From Fidelibacterota bacterium (lineage in GTDB: Bacteria > Marinisomatota > Marinisomatia > Marinisomatales > S15-B10), in assembly GCA_002715465.1 (NCBI GenBank), contig PAYY01000026.1:1-22178 (forward strand): a DNA stretch of 22,178 nt, given 5' to 3'. Both the position numbers and the translations under genes were made by a program. The notes under the pieces were generated by a model. The model did no database searches. It saw only the letters and a program-made list of their open reading frames with translations, and was not told where the DNA came from. Numbering within the stretch: position 1 is the first letter of the stretch; each line of letters opens with the position of its first letter. Positions 15,416 through 22,178 of this stretch are shown in pieces.

Positions 15416-18400
15416 ATGACTAAGAATCAGCCACTATTTTCCGGTTATTACAGGGAAAAGTTTTTTGTATTGCTTTTGCTAATTGCTCCTTTGTCGCTTT
15501 CAGCTCAGGTAGGAAAAGTTTCAGGTAAGGTTACAGATGCAGCGACTGGCGAAGCGATTCCTGGTGCAAACGTTATTATAGATGGTACTTCCATGGGTGG
15601 GGCGGCCGATGCTGAAGGAGATTATTTCATAATTAGGGTATCTCCAGGACGTTATAATGTTACAGCATCAGTTATTGGCTATCAGGATTTGACAATTACA
15701 AATATTTTGGTATCATCAGACCTTACTAGTACGGTGAATTTTGAACTGTCTACCGAAGCTGTTGAAGGTCAGGCTGTAACGGTTACGGCGGAAAGAGCTG
15801 TTATCCAGATGGACCAATCAGCAAGTGCAATTACTGTTGAGGCCTCCGCAATTGTAGACGTCCCTACCATTACTGATGTGAATGACTTTCTTGATACTCA
15901 GGTTGGTATTGATAGAAATGGTCAAGGTATTGAAAGTATGGTTATTCGAGGTGGTGGTGTTGACCAGATTGGTATGCAGGTTGATGGTTTAATGCTTAAC
16001 AACAATGGTCAAAACAGGCCAATGATGGACATGGTCAACCTTAGTGCTATTAAAGAATTGACAATCATAAAAGGTGGTTTTAACGCAGAATATGGTAATA
16101 TACGTTCTGGTCTAATTAGCGCTGTTACGAAAGATGGTGGAGATACTTATAATGCATCAGTTGATTTTCGATTTACACCAGCCCAGCAAAAGCATGGTGG
16201 TAAAGCAGTTACTGATACGATGAATTATTTTATGCGTCCTTTTTTCGATCCTGATGTTGCTTTTGTAGGCACTTCTAATGGTGGTTGGGATGAGTACACT
16301 CAAAACCAGTATCCAGAATGGGAAGGTTGGAACAGCTGGTCAGAAAGACTTCTAGCTGATGAAGCTCCAGGTAATGACCAAACTCCTCGCCAAGCACAAG
16401 AAATGTTTTTATGGCAGCATGCCTTGATCGGCAGTGAACGTCTTGGTCAAAAAGAACTTGATTATGCAAACAAGCCAGATCATTTAACAGACGTTAGTAT
16501 TAGTGGTCCAGTCCCTGTAGTTGGTAAAATGCTTGGTGGGCTTAGCTTTTTTGCTTCTTTTAAAAATCAATTTCAGATGATGCCTATTCCAGTGCAAATA
16601 GAAGCTTTTGAAGAGCAAAACGCTCATATTAAGCTAACTTCTAGCCTTGGCAATTCAATCAAGCTAAAGGTCGACTACATGCAAGCAAAGAATGAGTCAA
16701 TCATGACTTATTCAGGAACTGGCGGTGGAGGTACTGTAGGTAGATATGCTGTTGATCCGCTTGATGTTATGTTTAGCAGTAAGACTTCAGGAACGGCAAC
16801 ACGTCTTTGGTGGCCACATCTCCTTACTCCTATTACTATTGATCGTGGCATGACAGCTTTCACTATGGATCATATTTTGAGTCCAGCTACTTATTATAGC
16901 ATTAAAGTTTCTCAGATCAATATTGCGTTCGATGCCAATGGTCCAACTCGTGTTAGAGACTTAACTACAGTGCGTAGTTTTGGATCACAAACAGTTGATG
17001 AAATACCTTACGGCTATACAGGTCCAGACTTTATTAATGGCGCTGATGGGGCTCTTTTTTCCGTTACTGGATCAGGAGAGCGTGATTGGACTGAGGTTAA
17101 AACAACTCAGATTAAGGGTGACATAACTAGCCAGGTAAACAAGTATAATCAGTTTAAAGCTGGTTTTGAATATACTATGGATGATCTTCAGACTCATTTT
17201 GCATCCGCAAATCCTTATGATGTTACTGGAAACTTTGACATGCAGTGGGCACAAGAGCCAACGAGGTTGGGCCTTTATTTGCAGAATAAGTTAGAGTTTG
17301 AAGGCATGATTGCAAATTTTGGACTTCGCATGGATCAAAGCAATCCGAATTCAGAGTGGTATACAACAGATGTTTATTCTAAATATTTTAGTAAAAAGTA
17401 TAGAGATAACTTCCAAGAAGTGGCGCCAACAGAGGCAACAAAAACTCATACTAGGTTAAGTCCTCGCTTGGGTATTTCTCATCCTATTACAGCAAGTTCA
17501 AAGATGTATTTCAACTACGGTCATTTTTATTCTATGCCATTGGCAGAAAATATGTACACTATTAGACCTGGTTCTGGTACGGACGGAATTACTAACTTAG
17601 GTAACCCTTCGGCAGAACCTCCTCGTTCAATTTCGTATGAACTTGGTTATGAGCAGGACTTCAGTGATATGTATTATGTACATCTTGCTGGTTATTATAA
17701 AGATGTCACTGGTCAAACTGGTGAGGTTCAGTACATTAACTATGACAGAAGTGTTAATTATACAACCTACGACAACAACTTCTATGCAGACGTTAGAGGC
17801 TTAGAAATAAGGGTTGATAAAAGGTTTGGCAAATATTTTACTGGTTGGTTTAACTATGACTATAGAGTAGAAACTTCTGGTTTTGTTGGTCGTGAGGTGA
17901 ACTACGAAGATCCTAGAGAGCAGGCGCTTTACGGGTTGTACAACCCGTACCAAGAGCGTCCTTTAGCAAGGCCTCTAGCTAGAGCAAACATACGTTTCAG
18001 AAGTCCTGATGAGTTAGGGTTGCTTGGTGGTTTTGACATTAATTTCTTATGGTCTTGGAAAGCTGGTAGATATGAGACTTGGGATCCACTCATCAAAAAA
18101 CTTCAGGATAATATCCAGTGGAAAGGTGAGAACTATACAGATTTAAGGTTTGCTAAACAGTTCCTTGTTGGCGGTGCTTCTCTTTATGTATTCGCTGATA
18201 TTAAGAATTTGTTTAACCAGCAATTTGTTTCAGATCTTGGTTTTGCTCCAGGTGATGACAGGCGTGCTTATCTTGGCTCTCTTAAATTGCCAATGTATGA
18301 TGATCCAGAATACAAAGCTGCCGGATTTACGGGAGGTACTGACAGAGTAGGTGATGTTAGAAGTTCTGAAAAGGATTATATTGATATGCCTAACCGCGGT

Positions 18401-18457
18401 CTGTTTACTTACCTAAATCCAAGAACTTTCCTTTTTGGTATAAAAATAAATATTTAA
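15416..18457 (+). CDS. TonB-dependent outer-membrane receptor with carboxypeptidase-regulatory-like domain
   Basis: A 1013-residue outer-membrane receptor. A signal peptide ends at about S-L-S-A/Q (residue 30). A carboxypeptidase-regulatory-like beta-sandwich (~31-112) follows: S-G-K-V-T-D-A-A-T-G-E-A-I-P-G-A-N-V ending V-N-F-E-L. A TonB-box-like V-T-V-T-A lies near 121-125. The plug (~130-245) has V-I-R-G-G-G, Q-V-D-G-L and Y-G-N-I-R-S-G-L-I-S-A-V-T-K. The rest is a large beta-barrel ending with a hydrophobic strand G-I-K-I-N-I, as expected for assembly by BAM. It imports a ligand using TonB/ExbBD energy; ligand unknown. No SusD-like partner is adjacent. GAGG at 15403-15406 is well placed for ATG 15416, preferred over ATG 15401. 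It is first in an operon with a secreted sorting-domain protein and a PorV-like barrel. Confidence 0.93.
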   Translation: MTKNQPLFSGYYREKFFVLLLLIAPLSLSAQVGKVSGKVTDAATGEAIPGANVIIDGTSMGGAADAEGDYFIIRVSPGRYNVTASVIGYQDLTITNILVSSDLTSTVNFELSTEAVEGQAVTVTAERAVIQMDQSASAITVEASAIVDVPTITDVNDFLDTQVGIDRNGQGIESMVIRGGGVDQIGMQVDGLMLNNNGQNRPMMDMVNLSAIKELTIIKGGFNAEYGNIRSGLISAVTKDGGDTYNASVDFRFTPAQQKHGGKAVTDTMNYFMRPFFDPDVAFVGTSNGGWDEYTQNQYPEWEGWNSWSERLLADEAPGNDQTPRQAQEMFLWQHALIGSERLGQKELDYANKPDHLTDVSISGPVPVVGKMLGGLSFFASFKNQFQMMPIPVQIEAFEEQNAHIKLTSSLGNSIKLKVDYMQAKNESIMTYSGTGGGGTVGRYAVDPLDVMFSSKTSGTATRLWWPHLLTPITIDRGMTAFTMDHILSPATYYSIKVSQINIAFDANGPTRVRDLTTVRSFGSQTVDEIPYGYTGPDFINGADGALFSVTGSGERDWTEVKTTQIKGDITSQVNKYNQFKAGFEYTMDDLQTHFASANPYDVTGNFDMQWAQEPTRLGLYLQNKLEFEGMIANFGLRMDQSNPNSEWYTTDVYSKYFSKKYRDNFQEVAPTEATKTHTRLSPRLGISHPITASSKMYFNYGHFYSMPLAENMYTIRPGSGTDGITNLGNPSAEPPRSISYELGYEQDFSDMYYVHLAGYYKDVTGQTGEVQYINYDRSVNYTTYDNNFYADVRGLEIRVDKRFGKYFTGWFNYDYRVETSGFVGREVNYEDPREQALYGLYNPYQERPLARPLARANIRFRSPDELGLLGGFDINFLWSWKAGRYETWDPLIKKLQDNIQWKGENYTDLRFAKQFLVGGASLYVFADIKNLFNQQFVSDLGFAPGDDRRAYLGSLKLPMYDDPEYKAAGFTGGTDRVGDVRSSEKDYIDMPNRGLFTYLNPRTFLFGIKINI

Positions 18458-18517
18458 TAAAGGGAATTTGAAAGAATGTTTAAAAGGAATTCACAAAAAA
18501 ATCTGAGAGGATATATA

Positions 18518-20650
18518 ATGAAAATAAATTCATCATGGCTGCGATTCATGTACATTTTGCTGATTTTCGGAATGTTTTCCAGTGATGTTTTTGCTGCTCG
18601 TCAAGTTTGGATTAGAGTGGGAAGTTATTGGAAGCCTGTTACTGATTCCGGTGATGAGGCCGAATGTACAGTGCCTTGGAATACTAATGGTGTGTATAAA
18701 TACACTGGTTTCACATAAAATACTTGGTCAAGTAAGGCTTGGTATGTAGGTACAGAAAATTGGACTGATGCAGATGGTGATTTGTTCACCGTAAAAATCT
18801 CTGGTGCAGGACAATGGACATGCGATGAAACCAAGGTAACAATACCTATAGAAGATTCTGAAGGGATTACCATTAGAAAGTATGTAAGAAATAAGCCACC
18901 TGAAATAAGTGTTGATGGTTTTATCTTGCAAGACCCTTTCCCTTTGGATAATGAAGCAATTGCTCCAGAAAAGATTCCTGGAACAGCTGACTTAATGTTA
19001 GAATCCTTTGTTAATACTGATATGGGTCTCAGTCTTCATCAAAAAGCTTTAGCGTATAGTCATAAAGATTTTGATGATTTTATAATTGTTGATTGGGAAT
19101 TTACCAATACAGGTAATGTTGACGCTGATGATGAAATCGAATTGCCTAATCAAACCTTAACTGATGTTTTCTTTATTAGGCAAACACGTGCTTCTGAGCA
19201 TCCAAAGCAATGGAATACTAGTTATGGCGAATTTAAAACTGATACTCTAAGAATACCGACAATTGCTTATCCAGAGAGGCAGCCAGGTGCTGAATTTGAT
19301 AACTTTGGGGATGTTGTGCCAGAAACTGGAAATATCCTATATCCAATACATTCAGGTGAAGCATTTCTTCATATTGATAAAACAGCTAGTGATGAAAGTG
19401 ATTGGTGGGAAGGTGGTTGGAGAGTAGGTGGTACAGAAGATGCTGATGTTCCTCTTTTTGTAAAACATCCTCTTCAAATGTCTCCTTCAGAATGGGCTCA
19501 GAATTATGAGTTTATGGAGTCTGGTTGGTTGCCTTATAATGGTAAGGCTGAAATGGATCCATCATTGGTTTGGGAAGGTACTCACCATAGCATCAGGATT
19601 GATGATGAATTTTTTAATTACAAATATTCAAGTGATCTTCCAGGTTATTTCTGGACATTAATGCATATGTATGGTGCTGGTCCTTGGCAATTGGCTCCAG
19701 GTGAGTCATTTAGAGTTGTGTGGGCTGATGGAGTTGGTTCAATTTCCCGTGATAAAGGTTGGGAAGTTGGAAAAGCTTGGCTAGCTGGGAATGCAACTTT
19801 TGATGGTGAGGATAATCTACCTTGGCGTTATGGTGCTGATGCCTTTGGTTCTGAATTAGCACCAACAGATAATGATCGTGCAAAAGATCAATGGATTATG
19901 ACTGGTAGAGATTCGTTACATAGAAACATGTATAATGCCCAATGGGTTGTAAATAACGATTTTAATGTTCCTGAACCTCCTCCTGCTCCTTCTATTGTTG
20001 TTTCATCAAAACCTGATCAGGTTTTAGTTGAATGGGGAACAGAATCTGAATCTGCAAGTGATTTTGCAGGTTATCGTGTGTATAGATCCGTTGGTACACC
20101 TGATAGCACTATGGTTTTGATTGCAGAGTATCCTGGATCAGGTACGCATTCACATAGTGATGTTACAGCATCCAGAGGGCTTGCATATTTTTATTCAGTT
20201 ACAGCATATGATGACGGTAATTCTAATGTTCCTGGCTTAAGTGGTAGTTCAGAAGTAGCTGAGAGTGGTTTATATCTTAATAGAACTACAAAAGCTGCTT
20301 ATTTGACTAGACCTCCAGGCACGTTGGATGAAGTTATAGTGGTGCCAAATCCATTTAACTTGAATGCTGAAGCAATTCAGTTTACTGGGGAAAGAGATAA
20401 AATTATTTTCTACAATGTCCCTGGTGAATGTATCATAGATATTTACTCTGAAAGTGGTGACCATATTAAAGAAATCGTTCATGATGATGGTTCTGGTGAC
20501 CAGGCTTGGGGTGTATTGGCTGAGGAATGGTCTACTACTTCTTCAAGTCAAACAGTTGTTAGTGGCCTTTACATAGCGCGTATTGAAGAAACATCTAATG
20601 GAAAACGCACTGGTAATGCCGTAATTCGAAAATTCTTGATCGTAAGATAA
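18518..20650 (+). pseudogene. Secreted fibronectin-III / T9SS-type sorting-domain protein, interrupted by one in-frame stop
   Basis: One long gene split by a TAA at 18716-18718 (codon 67). Before it lie a signal peptide (residues 1-26, D-V-F-A/A) and R-Q-V-W-I-R-V-G. After it the same frame continues without break (N-T-W-S-S-K-A-W-Y-V-G-T) for about 640 codons, so there is no frameshift. Downstream are a long beta-rich region, a fibronectin-III-like domain (~486-590, with V-L-V-E-W-G and G-Y-R-V-Y-R-S), and a C-terminal region from V-V-P-N-P-F-N (~605) to R-K-F-L-I-V-R that resembles T9SS type A sorting domains. The protein would be exported and anchored or released at the surface. As read, only a 66-residue leader peptide is made, unless translation restarts (TTG 18782 would lack a signal peptide) or the stop is read through. 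GAGAGG at 18505-18510 supports ATG 18518. ATG 18476, with AAAGGGA upstream, is an alternative start. Confidence 0.8.
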
Positions 20651-20713
20651 TATTGGCAATAAGGAATATTATTTAATATGATTGGATTCATTCATCGAAC
20701 TGCTAAAGGAAGG

Positions 20714-21715
20714 ATGAAGATTAGCATGAAAAGACTAAGTAAATATACTATTGTAGCGTTTTTGGCCATCTTTTTGTTGATGCCTAACGTTAATGCGCAA
20801 ACTGATCTTAAAAAAATTGGTCAGACAGGTTTGCAATTTCTCAAGGTGGATATGCATGCCAGAGCTGCAGGAATGGGTGGTGCATCCATTATGACTATGG
20901 GTGGTGCAGATGCATTATTCTACAACCCGGCTGGTACAGCTGAAATGGAGACAGGTCTAGACTTCTTCGCTTCACAGGTTGGTTGGATAGCTGATATAAG
21001 CTATCTTGCAACCGGTGTTACAAAAACGATGGGAAATTTAGGTACTGTGGGTGTTAGCCTTATCACCGCTAATTATGGTGATATTGTTGGTACTCGGGTT
21101 GATGCTGGATCAGAAGACGGCTATGTAACAACTGGAAACCTTGGAGTAAATGCTTCGGCTGTAGGTCTAACTTGGGCCCGTGCTTTAAGTGATAAATTTA
21201 GGTTTGGTGGTACAGTTAAATATGCTAGCCAACAATTAGGTGAAAGTCTAATGCCAGAAACAAATAAAACAAAAACCAATCAAGTAGGTGGTTTCGCCTA
21301 TGATTTTGGCACGATGTTTTATCCTGGATTTAAAAGTTTAAAACTAGGAATGAGCTTCACAAATTTTTCAGAACAGTTTAAATATGAAGAAGAAGCTTTT
21401 GAATTGCCGCTCACATTCAAATTAGGTGTGGCTATGAATTTATTTGATCTGATTAGTGGCCCATCTAATAGTTCATTGAATTTTGAAGTAAATGCAATTC
21501 ATCCACGTGATTATACAGAACGTGTTCACCTTGGTGGTGAATTCCTATATGGAAATATGCTAGCACTTAGAGGTGGTTATAAAACAAATTATGATCAAGA
21601 AAGTTTTAGCATGGGTTTTGGAATTAAAATGAGCGGTTTCAGAGTTGATTATGCATATTCTGCTATGGGTGACTTTGATGGAATAAGTAGGATCACTGTA
21701 GGAGCCTCATTTTAA
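20714..21715 (+). CDS. PorV/PorQ (UPF0164) family outer-membrane protein
   Basis: An outer-membrane beta-barrel protein of about 333 residues. A signal peptide ends at N-V-N-A/Q-T. The family N-terminal block follows: G-L-Q-F-L-K-V-D-M-H-A-R-A-A-G-M-G-G-A, then A-L-F-Y-N-P-A-G-T-A. Amphipathic strands run to a C-terminal aromatic residue (V-G-A-S-F), as in BAM-assembled barrels. In Bacteroidota, PorV shuttles type IX secretion cargo to the attachment machinery. Its place directly after a gene with a T9SS-like sorting region fits that role, although no other secretion gene is in the window. Start choice is uncertain: ATG 20678 gives a long n-region, ATG 20714 has AAAGGAAGG immediately before it, and ATG 20726 gives the neatest signal peptide. 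It is the last gene before a strong terminator. Confidence 0.88.
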   Translation: MKISMKRLSKYTIVAFLAIFLLMPNVNAQTDLKKIGQTGLQFLKVDMHARAAGMGGASIMTMGGADALFYNPAGTAEMETGLDFFASQVGWIADISYLATGVTKTMGNLGTVGVSLITANYGDIVGTRVDAGSEDGYVTTGNLGVNASAVGLTWARALSDKFRFGGTVKYASQQLGESLMPETNKTKTNQVGGFAYDFGTMFYPGFKSLKLGMSFTNFSEQFKYEEEAFELPLTFKLGVAMNLFDLISGPSNSSLNFEVNAIHPRDYTERVHLGGEFLYGNMLALRGGYKTNYDQESFSMGFGIKMSGFRVDYAYSAMGDFDGISRITVGASF

Positions 21716-21747
21716 TAATTAATTCATTAATAGAATTATAGAAAAAT

Positions 21748-21778
21748 AAAAAAAGTTCCCTTCTTGGGAACTTTTTTT
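21748..21778 (+). terminator. Rho-independent terminator of the receptor/PorV operon
   Basis: A run of seven A then GTTCCC (21755-21760), a TTCTT loop, GGGAAC (21766-21771) and seven T. The stem is 13 pairs counting the A-T extension. It lies 33 bases after the PorV-like stop codon and could work in both directions because of the A- and T-runs. Confidence 0.9.
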
Positions 21779-21876
21779 ATTTTTGTCTAGGTAAAATAGT
21801 TACTATAATTTTTATTGGTATTTCATCTAATCTGTAAAAATAGATAACTTTGTACCATGTAAAGGAACTCTTTATT

Positions 21877-22178
21877 ATGTTCAAAAAAAATAATTATAAT
21901 AATCATATTGTAGGTTATATAAAATATCTGTCTTTAGTTGTTATTATTATTTTAATCTTTATCTCTTATAATTTTATAAATAATCAAAAGGATGTAGAGC
22001 TTGCCAATGAGTTGATTGATGAGCTTAACATTCCGACTGATAGTCTAGGATTAACACTTCCTCAAAATGATAGACATTACTTATGGAAAACTGAACATGC
22101 TGGTAATACTTTAGTAGAATATGGTTTAAAACCATTTGTTAATGATATAATGATGGGAAATATTGAAGCCATAAAAAA
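21877..22178 (+). CDS. Membrane-anchored protein of unknown function (3' end outside window)
   Basis: An open frame of 100 codons running off the window edge with no stop. AAAGGA at 21861-21866 lies 10 bases before ATG 21877. The N-terminus is M-F-K-K-N-N-Y-N-N-H, followed by a single hydrophobic helix (about residues 12-33, L-S-L-V-V-I-I-I-L-I-F-I), then a hydrophilic segment (Q-K-D-V-E-L-A-N-E-L-I-D-E-L-N-I-P). This suggests an uncleaved anchor with the bulk of the protein outside the cytoplasm. I do not recognise a family in the visible part. It follows the strong terminator, so it is a separate transcription unit. Confidence 0.75.
   Translation, partial: MFKKNNYNNHIVGYIKYLSLVVIIILIFISYNFINNQKDVELANELIDELNIPTDSLGLTLPQNDRHYLWKTEHAGNTLVEYGLKPFVNDIMMGNIEAIK

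Overview
The window is AT-rich bacterial DNA, standard code, with Shine-Dalgarno-type sites of the AAGGAG/AAGGGA kind. The gene set is a TonB-dependent receptor with a carboxypeptidase-regulatory-like N-terminal domain, a PorV/UPF0164-type outer-membrane barrel, a secreted protein with a C-terminal T9SS-like sorting region, a GWxTD protein, CRTAC1/ASPIC proteins and many lipoproteins. This points to the Fibrobacterota-Chlorobiota-Bacteroidota side of the tree. Candidatus Marinimicrobia (SAR406) is my best guess; another T9SS-bearing phylum remains possible. No rRNA, tRNA, CRISPR, transposase or phage gene was seen.

Layout. (1) 1-890: two convergent broken genes, the 5' stump of a GH32-type lipoprotein (+) and a 3'-truncated sulfatase (-), meet at one junction near 260-263. 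(2) 969-2378 (-): GWxTD protein. (3) 2509-6283 (+): tight three-gene operon of two exported ThuA-family proteins and a CRTAC1-type FG-GAP/ASPIC lipoprotein. (4) 6301-7236 (-): exported MORN_2 repeat protein. (5) 7415-9610 (+): Gfo/Idh/MocA oxidoreductase and TIM-barrel sugar isomerase/epimerase pair. (6) 14553-9727 (-): operon of a large SGNH/dehydrogenase-propeller/HEAT/cytochrome c fusion followed 15 bases later by a GH32 lipoprotein. (7) 14726-15271 (+): small cysteine-containing lipoprotein. (8) 15416-21715 (+): TonB-dependent receptor, a large secreted fibronectin-III/sorting-domain gene interrupted by one in-frame TAA, and a PorV-like barrel, closed by a strong intrinsic terminator. (9) 21877-end (+): start of a membrane-anchored unknown protein.

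How they may work together. Regions 1 and 3-6 look like an accessory carbohydrate island: exported glycosidase and sulfatase, an exported c-type-cytochrome sugar-dehydrogenase-like protein, ThuA proteins (known from disaccharide/keto-sugar metabolism), and cytoplasmic Gfo/Idh/MocA plus isomerase enzymes. A periplasmic oxidative route for fructose-containing or other glycosides is a reasonable inference but is not proven by sequence. Region 8 is a separate outer-membrane/secretion operon.

No gene-free stretch exceeds 300 bases. The longest gaps are 7237-7414, 14554-14725, 15272-15415 and 2379-2508. They hold promoters or leaders and no recognisable RNA gene.
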